64,000 nt of DNA from Lactococcus protaetiae (GCF_006965445.1 NZ_CP041356.1:1178001-1242000), one strand, 5' to 3'; shown: positions 25,586-36,379, counted from the stretch's first letter. The notes: generated by a model from the letters alone, not told the origin. A program made the numbers and translations.

Positions 25586-25803
25586 AAAGTTCCTTTCTGT
25601 GTGTTTCTTATAATTTATATTTTGTTATATTATAATTATAAGCTAAAGATTTTAAAATGGATAATAATATGATGAAAAAATGAGATTGATGAGTTTTCAA
25701 TGAAAATTAACTGGTTAAGGTTCAGATGGGCTTGGTGTGATACGATGGAGGGAGTTGGTAAAAAACAAAAAATTCATAAAAAAGAAAGAAGGTAGAAACT
25801 ACG

Positions 25804-26468
25804 ATGACAATTACTGGTGTAAAGATTGACAAAAAGTTTATGAAGGACTTACTTATTTTGATCATGGGTGTGGGACTTTATGTTTTATCTGTTCAGATGT
25901 TCGTTATTCCCAATTTTTTGGCAAGTAATGGTGTAGCTGGAGTCTCTGTATTGATGGACTTTGTTTTTGGCATCAATCCTGCCTTAACTTTTTTTCTTGT
26001 TAATATTCCGCTTTTTCTTTTTGGATGGCGTTTGCTTGCGCCGCGAGTATTGTTATTAAGTATTCCTGGGGCTTTGTCAATGAGTTTGTGGCTGCTTTTA
26101 TATGAAGCTTTAGGTGTTTCTGGAATTGAGTTTTCGCATATTATTTTTGCTGGAATAAGTGATGGAATTCTCTCGGGATTGGTGCAGGATTAGTTATTAT
26201 TTCTGAAGGGACGTTTGGCGGTTCGATTTTGCTGAGTCGAATTTTGGAAGAGCAATGGAATTTTAAGATTGATAAGGTGTTGTTTATGGTGGATGTTGTT
26301 GTACTGGGACTATCACTTTTGACTTATCTTGCACTTCCTAATTTTGCAGTAACTTTATTATCTTGCTATATATTTAGCAAGGTGACCTTGATTGTAGGAC
26401 GTCCTGAATATCGTAAAGGGCTGGTCTTAAAGGGGAAAAAAGTTTATAAAAAAGTTTTTGCGACTTGA
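25804..26468 (+). CDS. YitT/DUF161-family membrane protein (one-base frameshift)
   Basis: Restored length about 221 residues. LYVLSVQMFVIPNFLASNGV, AGVSVLMDFVFGINPAL and the later GIGAGLVIISEGTFGGSILLS are the repeated membrane motifs of the YitT family. The frame breaks at 26175-26177 (GGG for GGGG). It is shorter than typical YitT proteins of about 280 residues because the C-terminal DUF2179 domain is missing; the protein ends after the last helix with a basic tail. Function unknown. GAAAGAAGG lies upstream of the ATG. Confidence 0.8.
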
Positions 26469-26571
26469 AACTTAATGAGAAAGGAATAAGTTAGTGTTGT
26501 ATAGTGGAAATAGTGTTACTTTATCCTTTGAATAAGAGGTGGAGACTTATTTTTATAAAAAATGTAGGGTG

Positions 26572-26598
26572 ATTGAACATGGTTCAATTGCTTTTTTG
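26572..26598 (+). terminator. Probable terminator after the YitT gene
   Basis: ATTGAAC, loop ATG, GTTCAAT followed by TGCTTTTTT. Confidence 0.7.
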
Positions 26599-26758
26599 AT
26601 AGGATATTTGAATTTATTGTCGAAATCTGAAATAATAAAGTCTAGTGGTTGTAAAAGTTGATGAGTTGGTAAAAAATTAGTTTGCTTCATCCCAGTATTT
26701 TAATTTGTTGGGTGGTAAATAGGATTAGATATAAAAGTGAGAATTTAATAATAGAGTG

Positions 26759-27642
26759 ATGAAAAATAAAGTTTTAGTTATTGTAGGACCTACGGCGGTA
26801 GGAAAAACGTTGCTGGGGATTCAGCTTGCAAAAAAGATGAATGGTGAGATTATTTCTGGAGATTCGCAGCAAGTTTATCGAGGATTAGATATTGGCACTG
26901 CAAAAGCAACACGTGAGGAACAGCGATTAGCTAGACATCACTTGATTGATATTCGTGATTTGACTGAAAATTTTTCTGCTCATGATTTTGTTGTTGAGGC
27001 CAATAAGAAGATTGCACAGCTTTTGAAAGAAGGGAAAGTTCCTATTATTGTTGGGGAACGGGACTTTATATTCAAGCACTGGTAGAGGGCTATCACCTTG
27101 GTGGACAAGAAAATCATGAAGCAATGATGGAACTTCGTGAGCATTTGTCAGTACTGACAGACGAAGAATTGTTTGCCAAAATTAAGAAAAGTGGCTTGCA
27201 AATTCCTGAAATGAATCGTAGGCGTGCGATTCGTGCATTAGAATTGGAAAAATGTGGGGGAAGTGAAGAAAAAAATGTAGCACCGATTTATGATTTTTGC
27301 TTGATTGGTTTAAGTGCGGAGCGCAGTAGCCTTTATCAACGGATAAATCAACGTGTGGATCGTATGATAGATGCTGGTGTGCTTAATGAAGCACGTTATT
27401 TGTTTGAGGATTATCCAGAAGTTCAGGCTGCAAAAGGGATTGGTTATAAAGAATTTTTTCCTTATTTTGCTGGGGAAATAGACTTAGAAGAGGCAGTTGA
27501 GCTAGTCAAAAGAAATTCGAGACGTTATGCTAAGCGTCAATTGACATGGTTTAAAAATCGGATGGATGTTGAGTTTTTTGATGTTTTTGAGGAAAATTAT
27601 CCTGAGAATCTCTTTGAAAAAGTGACTGATTTTTTGAACTGA
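26759..27642 (+). CDS. miaA: tRNA dimethylallyltransferase (one-base frameshift)
   Basis: Restored length 294 residues. P-loop VGPTAVGKT, then [20 protein letters not shown] and HHLIDI, are MiaA motifs. After the break at 27053-27056 (GGGG for GGGGG in IIVGGTGLYI), [10 protein letters not shown] and [10 protein letters not shown] continue. The enzyme adds an isopentenyl group to A37 of tRNAs reading UNN codons. Its C-terminal half begins with [10 protein letters not shown], encoded by a GTCAGTACTGACAG palindrome. GTG 26756 is an alternative start. Confidence 0.92.
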
Positions 27643-27661
27643 AGGACTTTTTGAAAAATGT

Positions 27662-27667
27662 TATAAT
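27662..27667 (+). promoter_or_regulatory. -10 box upstream of the unknown gene
   Basis: TATAAT, 80 bases before the ATG at 27749. The leader contains CTGTCAG at 27685 and TTGTCAG shortly after. Confidence 0.4.
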
Positions 27668-27748
27668 AAGGAATGATGACAAGGCTGTCAGCGTACGGAC
27701 AGGAAATTGTCAGTAAGCGAAATTGATAAATTTAGAGGAATATGAGAA

Positions 27749-28417
27749 ATGAATGATAAAAAATGGATAGATTTAGCAATGAAATATGGAGGTTACATGG
27801 CTCAAGACCGCATTTTCTTAGAGAATCGTCTGTCAGCACTGACAGAAGTGACTGATAAGCGATTGCTTTCGACACCACCTGCATCAGTATTAAATGCTTA
27901 TTTTGCCGAACTTTATCAGAAGCGCTCACCTAAGGATGCGACAGATTATTTCTTTGAACTTTCATGTGCGCTGGATATTTTTCAGGACAATCCTGATTTT
28001 CGATTGGAAGGAAAAGCGGGAGCTGAAAATTTTCGTTTTGTACGCTTAAATCTTTCTGGTAAGTCTTTTGGATTTTGTTATAAAAATAATCAAGAAGAAG
28101 CTGTGGTGTTCAGCGAATTTCCAGTAAAAATTACAACAGAATTAATTTTTGAAATTGCACAGATTTTTCCACATTATCTTTTACAGGAAAGTGATGGAAA
28201 AATTTTGATGAAACCTGCCGTTTTTTCTACTGAATTTGAATTTGTCAAAGATGAAACTGTACTGACAGCTCTGTCAGAGAATGATGATTTCATGCGTTTG
28301 TCAGGATATAATATTGATGATTTGCTTGAGTCAGCGCAGAAAATTGGTTATTTTAAACCGCTTCTTTTGCAATATGGTCATCAAAAATTTAATCTTTATA
28401 TTTCTAAAGGTTTCTAA
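27749..28417 (+). CDS. Conserved hypothetical cytosolic protein
   Basis: 222 residues, no signal peptide or membrane helix. The N-terminus reads MNDKKWIDLAMKYGGYMAQD. Aromatic-rich segments FRFVRLNLSGKSFGFCYK and GYFKPLLLQYGHQKFNLYI follow. I do not recognise a family. By position (after miaA, ahead of rnz) it corresponds to the hypothetical gene that sits in this stretch in streptococci. Two palindromic CTGTCAG pairs lie inside it and encode RLSALTE and VLTALSE. A CTGTCAG-type terminator follows. Confidence 0.65.
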   Translation: MNDKKWIDLAMKYGGYMAQDRIFLENRLSALTEVTDKRLLSTPPASVLNAYFAELYQKRSPKDATDYFFELSCALDIFQDNPDFRLEGKAGAENFRFVRLNLSGKSFGFCYKNNQEEAVVFSEFPVKITTELIFEIAQIFPHYLLQESDGKILMKPAVFSTEFEFVKDETVLTALSENDDFMRLSGYNIDDLLESAQKIGYFKPLLLQYGHQKFNLYISKGF

Positions 28418-28431
28418 AAAATAGTGAATGA

Positions 28432-28460
28432 AAAACTGTCAGCATACTGACAGCTTTTCT
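28432..28460 (+). terminator. CTGTCAG-type terminator
   Basis: CTGTCAG, loop CATA, CTGACAG, then CTTTT. Fourteen bases after the stop of the unknown gene. Confidence 0.75.
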
Positions 28461-28660
28461 ATTACAAAATTGTCATGAAATTTTGCTTTTTTCTTAGAGA
28501 AATGTTATATTTATGGAAACGATTACTGACTATTCTGTCAGTTTAACGCAGTTGGGGTGGGAGTCTGTTAAAGGCTAGTAATTGGGACTTGTAAGAGACT
28601 TGATGCGTCGGATTTTGTCATATTTATGATGAAATTACCAGATAAAAAGGAGGAACTTTT

Positions 28661-29554
28661 ATGTTTATTATTCCGCTGATTATTTTAGCAGTTATTTTGT
28701 TGATTTTGATTCTAAGTTTGAGCACATTGGTTTTTGTGGTAAAACAACAAACAGTTGCTATTGTGGAACGTTTTGGGAAATATCAATTTACAGCTGGACC
28801 TGGTTTTCACTTGAAATTGCCTTGGGGAATTGACCGTATTGCAGCTAGAATTCAGCTCCGTCTCTTGCAAAATGAAATGACTGTTGAAACAAAAACAAGT
28901 GATAATGTTTTTGTTACGATGAACATTGCAACGCAGTATCGTGTAAATGAAAATAGCATCAAGGATGCTTACTATAAACTTATGAATCCTGGAGAACAAA
29001 TCAAGTCTTACATTGAAGATGCTCTCCGTTCTGCTGTGCCAAAGCTGACTTTGGATGAACTTTTTGAGAAAAAAGATGAGATAGCACTTGAAGTACAGCA
29101 TCAAGTAGCGGAAGAAATGGAAACCTATGGCTATATTATTGTTAAAACATTGATTACGAGAGTTGAGCCTGACCTAGAAGTTAAGCAATCTATGAACGAA
29201 ATTAATGCGGCCCAACGGAAACGTGATGCAGCTCAAATGCTTGCTAACGCTGATAAAATCAAGATTGTCACGGCAGCCGAAGCGGATGCAGAAAAAGATC
29301 GTTTACGTGGGGTAGGTATTGCGGGACAACGTAAAGCAATCATCGATGGCTTGGCACAACAAATTGCTGAATTGAAAAAAACAGGAGTGAATTTGTCAGA
29401 AGAACAAATCATGTCTGTTTTGCTAGTCAATCAATATCTTGATACTCTGAATCAATTTGCTGAACATGGCAACTCAAGCATTTTCTTACCTGCTGGTGGT
29501 GAAGGAGCTGAGGATTTACGCACACAAATCATGTCTGCATTGAAAGCAAAATAA
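28661..29554 (+). CDS. SPFH/Band 7 (stomatin-like) membrane protein
   Basis: 297 residues. One N-terminal membrane segment (residues about 3-27), then the Band 7 domain QQTVAIVERFGKYQFTAGPG, then a long helical region with repeated A-rich heptads (NEINAAQRKRDAAQMLANAD) that drives oligomerisation. Stomatin-like proteins organise membrane microdomains or regulate proteases; no NfeD-type partner is next to it. A strong AAGGAGGAAC precedes the ATG. Confidence 0.88.
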   Translation: MFIIPLIILAVILLILILSLSTLVFVVKQQTVAIVERFGKYQFTAGPGFHLKLPWGIDRIAARIQLRLLQNEMTVETKTSDNVFVTMNIATQYRVNENSIKDAYYKLMNPGEQIKSYIEDALRSAVPKLTLDELFEKKDEIALEVQHQVAEEMETYGYIIVKTLITRVEPDLEVKQSMNEINAAQRKRDAAQMLANADKIKIVTAAEADAEKDRLRGVGIAGQRKAIIDGLAQQIAELKKTGVNLSEEQIMSVLLVNQYLDTLNQFAEHGNSSIFLPAGGEGAEDLRTQIMSALKAK

Positions 29555-29770
29555 GAGAAAAAATAAAAGTAATCAATATATACGAGCTTCACTGCGATTT
29601 CACTAATCACTGAAAGTAGGTAGTTCAATCGTAATCTGCTGAAGCAACAAATCAAAACCTGTATCAGTGAGCTAGTGGTTTTTACGGCACACCTTGATGT
29701 AAACTAGGGTAAGGGTTGTTTTTCGGTATATTTGATTACTTTTTTGCTTGGCAAAATGTTAGGTTTGTTC

Positions 29771-29799
29771 TTGCATTTTTAGGGTAATTCAGGTAAAAT
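29771..29799 (+). promoter_or_regulatory. Promoter of the tRNA pair
   Basis: TTGCAT (29771-29776), 17 bases, TAAAAT (29794-29799), 23 bases before the tRNA-Arg 5' end. Confidence 0.7.
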
Positions 29800-29822
29800 A
29801 AAAGGGTTGGGAAACCATGTCC

Positions 29823-29894
29823 GCGTCCGTAGTGTAATGGATATCACGTAAGATTCCGGTTCTTGAGATGGGGGTTCGATTCCCTCCGGACGCA
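29823..29894 (+). tRNA. tRNA-Arg (CCG)
   Basis: Acceptor GCGTCCG pairs with CGGACGC, discriminator A. Anticodon stem TAAGA/TCTTG encloses loop TTCCGGT, giving anticodon CCG. T arm loop TTCGATT. It decodes the CGG arginine codon. No CCA is encoded. Confidence 0.9.
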
Positions 29895-29995
29895 TTGCGG
29901 TATTGTTGTGGTTTTTCCTGAAATACGGGGCATACAGGACAAAGCAAATGTAGTTTGTTTCCTTACTACCAACTGAGGTAGTACATATTTATTAA

Positions 29996-30068
29996 GACTC
30001 GTTAGCTCAGTTGGTAGAGCATTTGACTTTTAATCAAAGGGTCGCTGGTTCGAGCCCAGCACGGGTCA
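29996..30068 (+). tRNA. tRNA-Lys (TTT)
   Basis: Acceptor GACTCGT pairs with ACGGGTC, discriminator A. D arm GCTCAGTTGGTAGAGC, anticodon stem TTTGA/TCAAA with loop CTTTTAA, anticodon TTT. T loop TTCGAGC. No CCA is encoded. Confidence 0.95.
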
Positions 30069-30084
30069 CTAATTGATTCAGTGA

Positions 30085-30115
30085 GAAAATTGTGGGGAGA
30101 CTCACAATTTTTCTT
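30085..30115 (+). terminator. Terminator of the tRNA operon
   Basis: AAAATTGTG and CACAATTTT enclose a short loop, followed by TTC then further T. Confidence 0.8.
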
Positions 30116-30171
30116 GTTTGTACTTTGGAAAAAAGTGAAATGCTCTATATTAAATTGATGTTGAAGTGATT

Positions 30172-30853
30172 ACTTCATTGGTGGGGGATTCTTTCTCCCT
30201 CACCAATGTTAGGGCACAACCTCTAGGTGTAACAACTAAGCGACCTGTACGCAGCTAAAGCTGCAACAGTCTGCTTAACATCAAAGATATGAGGTCACAC
30301 CGTAGCGAAGCTTCGTTATCCATTCGCTCTATCTCCGCTTTGCTCCGCTGTCGATTTCGCTAAGTTGCTAAAGCAACAAGCTCAAATCGCAATCGCTGAA
30401 GCGCTAGGACCCTAGGGCAGTAGAACGAAAGCAGAGCTTGCCATTTCGCCTTATTGCTTTGCCTTTTGCTCTTACTGCTTTAGCAGTTAGCTTCGCATGA
30501 CCATAGGACATTTGTCCGTTTGCTTAGGGGCTAAAAGCCCAAGAGCAAAAGGCATTGGCTGTAAGGCACTAAGGTGCCGATGAACATTTGTCCTCTATCT
30601 CTAAGTCACTAAAGTGACAAGAATAGAGGCAACGCCAAATGGCAATCAAACGGACAGCGGAGCAACGAAGTTGCGGAGACCGTTCGTAGAACGGCGTGCA
30701 GAGCATGTAGTGAGTTGCGACTTCGACTAGGCACGTTCGTGCCGTAGCGAGAATCGACAGCCTTTTTATCAGACGCTTCAGCGGCTAGATAAAACGGACA
30801 AATGTTTATCGCGTAGCCCAAAGGGCGGAGATAGCACGCATTTGCTAAGTTAA
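30172..30853 (+). repeat. Largest mosaic repeat cluster (about 680 bp), upstream of rnz
   Basis: It begins TGAAGTGATTACTTCATTGG and ends GCACGCATTTGCTAAGTTAA. Inside are reverse and forward copies of most modules: GGTGGGGGATT..CCCTCACC, a CGCTCTATCTCCGCTTTGCT unit, and GCCTTTTGCTCTTACTGCTT hairpins. Others are GGGCTAAAAGCCC, GAGCAACGAAGTTGCGGAGA and GTAGCCCAAAGGGCGGAGAT. Frames open on either strand are only repeat sequence. It fills the whole gap between the tRNA terminator and rnz. Confidence 0.82.
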
Positions 30854-30923
30854 AAAATTCATTCTAGAAAGTTAGATTTAACATTGTTTTTAGGATAAAT
30901 GAGCTATATTAAGTGGAGGAATC

Positions 30924-31846
30924 ATGGAGATTCAATTTTTAGGAACGGGTGCTGGACAACCTTCAAAATCTCGCAATACGCAGGCAATTGCTTTAAAAAT
31001 GCTTGATGAACGTAATGAAATATGGTTGTTTGACTGTGGAGAAGCAACACAACATCAGATTTTGAATACAGCAATTCGTCCGCGAAAGATTACCAAAATT
31101 TTTATTACACATCTGCATGGTGACCATATTTTTGGTTTGCCAGGATTTTTGTCCAGTCGTAGTTTTCAATCTGCGGAAGAACAAACGAATCTTGATATTT
31201 ATGGTCCTAGAGGGATTAAGGATTTTGTGTTAACGAGTCTTAAACTTTCTGGCTCAAGACTTGGCTATCAGATTTATTTTCATGAATATGATGAGGCTGG
31301 GAAGATTTTTGAAGATGAGAGTTTTGAAGTTTATACTGAACTTTTGGATCATACGATTTTTTGCTTAGGGTACCGAGTGGTTGAGAAAAATCGAATTGGT
31401 GAGTTAGATGCGCCAGCTCTGCTTGCTGCAGGACTACCTTTTGGACCACTTTTCGGCAAAATTAAGCAAGGTGAAATTGTTGAATTTGAAGGAAAAATAT
31501 TTAATCCAGATGACTATATCGGAGCCGAAAAAGCTGGAAAAGTGGTAACAATTTTAGGTGATACGAGAAAATCAAACGCTGCTGTGCGTTTAGCTTGGGG
31601 GCTGATTTACTCGTTCATGAAGCGACTTATGGAGCAGCTGAGAGTAAAATGGCGCGAGCGCATGGCCATTCTACATCAAAGCAGGCGGCAGAAGTTGCTA
31701 AAGAAGCGGGAGCAAAAAGGCTTCTGTTGACTCATATTAGTGCCCGTTATGTAGGACCAAAAATCGGACAACTTGCAGGCGAAGCTCAGGCAGTACATAA
31801 GAATAGTTTTGTTGTTAAAGATTTTTATGAGGAGAAAATTGGCTAG
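30924..31846 (+). CDS. rnz: Ribonuclease Z (one-base frameshift)
   Basis: Restored length 307 residues. The zinc motif [13 protein letters not shown] is intact. N-terminal [18 protein letters not shown], then [19 protein letters not shown] and, after the break, [20 protein letters not shown] are standard. The frame is lost at 31597-31601 (GGGGG for GGGGGG). The enzyme trims the 3' trailer of tRNA precursors lacking encoded CCA; the two nearby tRNAs are such substrates. GTGGAGGAATC precedes the ATG. Confidence 0.94.
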
Positions 31847-32534
31847 AAACATATTGATTACTGGGGCGACAGGTGATATTGCGCAAGAAATCGTCAAGCT
31901 TTTAGCGCAGGAACAGTTGATTCTGGTTTCTAGGAGTCTGTCAGCACTGACAGAACTTTATGGACATTTGGCGAATGTAACTTTGTTGACAAATGAGCAA
32001 GTGCTTGCTGACGGAATTTCTGTCAGTGTTGATATCTTGATTAATAATGCAGGATTTGGTGTTTTTAAGCTTCTTTCAGAGCTGACAGATGCAGAGGTTA
32101 CAGAACAATTTGTAATTAACACATTGTTTCCGATTCAGCTGATTCGGCAAGTGAATCCTAAGCTTCAAATTGTCAATATTGCTTCAAGTGCAGGTAAACT
32201 TCCGACTGCCAAATCAAGTATTTATGCAGCTTCAAAAGCAGCGTTGATTGTGGTGTCAGATGTTTTGAGGATGGAAAGACCAGAACTTATTGTGACAACG
32301 GTCAATACTGGACCTGTTAAAACAAAATTTCACAAGAATAATAAAGCTTATCTTGAAAAAGTGGGGAAAAATACGATTTCTGCTGAAAAAGTTGCTCACA
32401 AGATTGTGAGAAATCTTGGTAAAACTAAGCGAGAAATTAACTTACCTTGGCGATTAACGGCTGTCAGTAAGTTTAGAGCTTTATTTCCCGCACTGACAGA
32501 TTTTCTGTCAGTAAAATTTTTTGATTTTAAATGA
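31839..32534 (+). CDS. Short-chain dehydrogenase/reductase
   Basis: About 231 residues. NILITGATGDIAQEIV is the NAD(P)-binding glycine motif; NNAG in ILINNAGFGVF, SSAG and the catalytic YAASKAAL follow. Substrate unknown. The start is uncertain: TTG 31839 is four bases after GGAG, while in-frame ATG 31827 lies inside the end of rnz without a ribosome-binding site. Either way it begins at the very end of rnz, so translation is coupled. The rnz-SDR-recJ order is conserved in streptococci. A CTGTCAG palindrome encodes SLSALTE at residues about 28-34. Confidence 0.85.
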   Translation: MARNILITGATGDIAQEIVKLLAQEQLILVSRSLSALTELYGHLANVTLLTNEQVLADGISVSVDILINNAGFGVFKLLSELTDAEVTEQFVINTLFPIQLIRQVNPKLQIVNIASSAGKLPTAKSSIYAASKAALIVVSDVLRMERPELIVTTVNTGPVKTKFHKNNKAYLEKVGKNTISAEKVAHKIVRNLGKTKREINLPWRLTAVSKFRALFPALTDFLSVKFFDFK

Positions 32535-32676
32535 AAAGAGTATTGGTTTGAGCAGTCAAATGAAAGTGAAACAATCAGATTTTCTTTTGTTGGCATTTGT
32601 GTTAAAATGAAAGAGTTGTTCGGGAACTCGTTTAAAAGAGAACTGAGGAGTAAGTTTAAACAGAATAGGTGTTTAA

Positions 32677-34893
32677 ATGATTCAATCAAAATATACATGG
32701 AAAATCACTGAAACAGTGCTTCCAGAAGAATTTAAAAAATTAACAAAAAAATATAAATTAGATGAGCTAACAAGTAGTATTCTCTACAGTAGGGGCATTC
32801 GGAATGCTGATACAATAGAGAATTTTTTGCGTCCAAGTTTGGAAGAACTTCATGACCCATTTTTACTTCATGACATGAAAAAAGCTACTGACAGAATTCT
32901 GTCAGCAGTAGAAAATGGTGAAAATATCCTGATTTATGGGGATTACGATGCTGATGGAATGACAGCAAGTTCAGTTATGAAAACAGCGCTCGATGAGCTG
33001 GGCGCAGAGGTTCAAGTTTATCTGCCCAATCGTTTTACAGACGGCTATGGTCCCAATCTTGATGTTTATCAATACTTTATCAACAATGAATCTATTGATT
33101 TGATTATTACTGTGGATAATGGTGTTGCAGGTTTTGATGCGATTGAATGGGCTCAAAATCACGGTGTTGACGTGATTGTCACAGATCATCATAGCATGCC
33201 AGAAGTTTTGCCAAATGCTTGTGCGATTGTCCATCCAGAGCATCCTGATAGTGTCTATCCATTCAAGTATCTAGCAGGGGTTGGGGTTGCTTTCAAAGTT
33301 GCCTGTGCTCTTTTGGAATATATTCCAAGCGAAATGTTAGATTTAGTTGCTATTGGTACAATTGCTGATATGGTCAGTTTAACTGATGAAAATCGGATTT
33401 TGGTTGCACATGGTCTAAAAGAACTTGCAAGGACTGAACGCGCAGGTTTGCAAGAACTGATGAAGATTGCTGGCTGTGATTTTGGAAAAATTACTGAGGA
33501 AACTGTCGGTTTCCAAATTGCACCGCGCCTTAATGCGCTTGGACGCTTAGATGACCCTAATCCCGCTATTGAACTACTCACTGGCTGGGATGAAGAGGCT
33601 GTGACATCTATTGCGCAGATGATTGATGAAAAAAATAATGAGCGTAAATCAATTGTGGATAAAATCTATCAGGAAGCATCAGAAATGTTGACTGATGAAC
33701 CTGTTCAAATTCTCTATCATGAAAATTGGCATAAGGGTGTTCTCGGTATTGTCGCGGGCAGACTTTTGGAGAAAATCCATAAGCCCATCATTATGTTAGC
33801 GCAAGAAGAGGGGATTTTACGTGGCTCTGCACGCTCAATTGATGCCTTCAATATTTTTAAAGCACTTGATCCACATCGGGAGTTATTTATCGCTTTTGGT
33901 GGACATAAACAAGCGGCTGGCATGACGCTCTCTATCGAAAATGTTGAGAAGCTTAAGCAAGTAATGATTGACTTTATCATGGACAACAACATTGATATGT
34001 CTGGAAAAACGGTGCTTGAACTTGCGGGAACTTGTGAATTAGACAGTATTTCATTGAGTACCATAAATAATTTGGAGGCATTTGCTCCATTTGGTATGGA
34101 TAACCCTAAACCTCGATTCCTTGTGGAAAATTATAAAGTAGCGCAAAGTCGTAGCATGGGTAAAGATAACAGTCATCTTAAACTTAAAATCGAGCAAAAT
34201 AAAGCACAAATTGATGCAGTTTACTTTGGACATGGTGCAGAAGAATTAGAATTTGAGCAAGCTGAAACAAAACTAGCCGTGACGCTATCAAGTAATAGTT
34301 GGAATGGAAATACTACAGTACAACTCATGATCGAAGATGCTCAAGTTGTTGGAATAGAGCTTCTTGACATTCGGAGTAAACAAATTAATTTTCCGGAAAA
34401 CACAAAAATTTTTGCAAAAAATGAGTTAAAACATGGTATAATGGAAGACGTGCTTGTTGTAGACGAGGTTCCAAGCTCTCACACAGGTCTGTCAGCACTG
34501 ACGGAAGCCTTGTCAGCAGAAAACAAGTTGATTTATTTCAAAAACAAGATCGATAAAAGTTACTATCTCACTGGGAGTGGAACGCGCGAGCAATTTGCAA
34601 AGTTGTATAAAGCAATTTATCAGTTTCCCGAATTCGATGTACGATATAAGCTACGAAACTTAGCTGACTATTTGAAAATTCCAGAGCTTTTACTAGTTAA
34701 GATGATTCAAATTTTCGAGGAGCTTGGTTTTGTCAAAATTGACAACGGCTTAATGACTGTGGAAAAGAACGCGCAAAAACGTGAAATTTCCGAAAGTAAG
34801 ATTTATCAAGAACTTCAGGAAACAGTTAAGTGGCAAGAGCTTTTTGCGCTCGCGCCAGTCAAAGAAATTTATCAAAAACTAACAGAAAAATAA
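32677..34893 (+). CDS. recJ: Single-stranded-DNA exonuclease RecJ
   Basis: 738 residues. DHH-family motifs [25 protein letters not shown] and VTDHHSMPE appear early. DHHA1 features ([12 protein letters not shown]) follow, then an OB-fold and the C-terminal domain typical of Firmicute RecJ. It degrades single-stranded DNA 5' to 3' in recombination and mismatch repair. An extended -10 TGTTAAAAT lies near 32600, so it may have its own promoter. Two TGTCAG palindromes lie in frame: one in TDRILSA near residue 75 and one encoding GLSALTE near residue 605, at a linker. Confidence 0.94.
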   Translation: MIQSKYTWKITETVLPEEFKKLTKKYKLDELTSSILYSRGIRNADTIENFLRPSLEELHDPFLLHDMKKATDRILSAVENGENILIYGDYDADGMTASSVMKTALDELGAEVQVYLPNRFTDGYGPNLDVYQYFINNESIDLIITVDNGVAGFDAIEWAQNHGVDVIVTDHHSMPEVLPNACAIVHPEHPDSVYPFKYLAGVGVAFKVACALLEYIPSEMLDLVAIGTIADMVSLTDENRILVAHGLKELARTERAGLQELMKIAGCDFGKITEETVGFQIAPRLNALGRLDDPNPAIELLTGWDEEAVTSIAQMIDEKNNERKSIVDKIYQEASEMLTDEPVQILYHENWHKGVLGIVAGRLLEKIHKPIIMLAQEEGILRGSARSIDAFNIFKALDPHRELFIAFGGHKQAAGMTLSIENVEKLKQVMIDFIMDNNIDMSGKTVLELAGTCELDSISLSTINNLEAFAPFGMDNPKPRFLVENYKVAQSRSMGKDNSHLKLKIEQNKAQIDAVYFGHGAEELEFEQAETKLAVTLSSNSWNGNTTVQLMIEDAQVVGIELLDIRSKQINFPENTKIFAKNELKHGIMEDVLVVDEVPSSHTGLSALTEALSAENKLIYFKNKIDKSYYLTGSGTREQFAKLYKAIYQFPEFDVRYKLRNLADYLKIPELLLVKMIQIFEELGFVKIDNGLMTVEKNAQKREISESKIYQELQETVKWQELFALAPVKEIYQKLTEK

Positions 34894-34961
34894 AAACTTT
34901 CTTACTTATAGAAAGTTTGAAGAAAAGGAAAACTGACAGAAAACTGTCAGCACTGACAAAA

Positions 34962-35474
34962 ATGGAATTAAAAGATTATATTGCAACAATTGAAAATTAT
35001 CCAAAAGAAGGCATTGTCTTTCGTGATATCAGTCCACTGATGGCTGACGGAAATGCCTATAATTACGCAGCGACTGAGATTGTTCAGTATGCGCGTGATA
35101 AGGAAATTGATATGGTTGTGGGACCAGAAGCACGTGGTTTCATTATTGGTTGCCCAGTTGCGTTTGCGCTTGGTGTTGGTTTTGCACCAGTTCGTAAACC
35201 TGGAAAATTACCTCGCGAAGTCGTTTCAGCCACTTATGAAAAAGAGTACGGCACTGACACATTGACCATGCATGCTGACAGTATCAAACCAGGTCAACGT
35301 GTTCTGATTGTTGATGACCTGCTTGCGACAGGTGGAACAATCGGTGCAACGATTGAACTCGTTGAAAAAATGGGTGGTGTTGTCGTTGGTTGTGCCTTTC
35401 TCATTGAGCTTGATGAACTCAAAGGGCGTGAAAAAATTGGAGATTACGATTATAAAGTGCTGATGCATTACTAG
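34962..35474 (+). CDS. apt: Adenine phosphoribosyltransferase
   Basis: 170 residues when started at ATG 34962 ([20 protein letters not shown]), the normal Apt start. [34 protein letters not shown] and the PRPP loop [13 protein letters not shown] are present. It salvages adenine to AMP with PRPP. An AAAAGGAAAA ribosome-binding site lies 30 bases upstream. Between it and the ATG is a CTGACAG-AAAA-CTGTCAG hairpin, which may bring the two together. Follows recJ closely and is probably co-transcribed. Confidence 0.93.
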   Translation: MELKDYIATIENYPKEGIVFRDISPLMADGNAYNYAATEIVQYARDKEIDMVVGPEARGFIIGCPVAFALGVGFAPVRKPGKLPREVVSATYEKEYGTDTLTMHADSIKPGQRVLIVDDLLATGGTIGATIELVEKMGGVVVGCAFLIELDELKGREKIGDYDYKVLMHY

Positions 35475-35818
35475 TTTTTTTCTGTCAGTAATCATCATCT
35501 CGAAAATTCTGTTAGCAAGATTTTTTCTTAACTTATGGAGAAAGTCGTAAGTACTGACAGAAATTTTTTCGTGTAAAAGAGGGTAAAATATTGACAGCAA
35601 CTCAAATTTGATATAAACTATAAAAAGAAAATTCAGCCAATAGGGTTTGATTGTTTTGAGATGATAAAATGAGTTCACACCTTGAGGATTTATTTTATCA
35701 TCCACTAAATTATTAAACTCACATCTTATAACTGAGTTCGAGTCGCTTGTTGAGTTGTAGATATAAATTTTGAACAATTTAGCGTCTTGGACATTTTAAA
35801 TGAAAAGAGAGCAGAAAC
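35475..35818 (+). promoter_or_regulatory. apt-rpoE spacer: hairpins and probable rpoE promoter
   Basis: Contents: CTGTCAG 35482 and CTGACAG 35554 as inverted halves; TTGACA at 35591 with TATAAA-like boxes at 35612 and 35619; a GATGATAAAAT/ATTTTATCATC hairpin around 35660-35702; and the class C words ACTCACATCTTATAACTGAG near 35717. No gene is seen. Confidence 0.45.
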
Positions 35819-36379
35819 TTGAAGATTACAGCCTTAGAAGGACAACAAATATCAGAACTTTCAATGATTGAAGTCGCTCATGCACTTTTGGAGCAGAATG
35901 GTAAAGAAATGCCATTTGCCGAGATTGTAAAGACAATTCAAGCCTATTTGGGAAAGTCAGACGACGAAATCAAAGCTAGTATTTCACGTTTTTACACAGA
36001 AATTAATACAGATGGAAGCTTCATTCCACTGGGAAATAACATTTGGGCACTTCGTTCTTGGTATGCGATTGATGAAATTGATGAAGAAGTCATTGCTCTT
36101 GATGAAATCGAAGATGACGAAGAAGAAAAACCAGTGAAAAAACGCAGCAAAGTCAACGTCTTTGGTATTGAAGATGAGATTGACCCAGAAGATGAAGAAG
36201 GCAACAAAGAAACAGACGATGATATGTCTTACGATGCTGAAGCCGAAGATGAAGACAAAGATGATGTCGCTGCTTATGATGCCGAACTTGCTGAAGTTGA
36301 ACTTGATAATGTAGATGAAGATGTCGAACTCGATGTTGATGATGATGACGACGACTCAGACGATACTGAAGAAGACTAA
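35819..36379 (+). CDS. rpoE: RNA polymerase delta subunit
   Basis: 186 residues. The folded N-terminal HARE-HTH domain occupies residues 1-90 (SMIEVAHALLEQNGKEMPFA, ISRFYTEINTDGSFIPLG). A very acidic tail rich in Asp/Glu follows, ending DDDDDDSDDTEED. Delta binds core RNA polymerase, speeds its recycling and sharpens promoter selection in Firmicutes. The start is TTG 35819 with a weak AAGAGAG upstream. A strong terminator follows. Confidence 0.94.
   Translation: MKITALEGQQISELSMIEVAHALLEQNGKEMPFAEIVKTIQAYLGKSDDEIKASISRFYTEINTDGSFIPLGNNIWALRSWYAIDEIDEEVIALDEIEDDEEEKPVKKRSKVNVFGIEDEIDPEDEEGNKETDDDMSYDAEAEDEDKDDVAAYDAELAEVELDNVDEDVELDVDDDDDDSDDTEED

Noticed and set aside
30609-30821. 70-residue minus-strand open frame
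   Set aside because: Translation of repeat modules upstream of rnz; the same residue words recur at other repeats in other frames.
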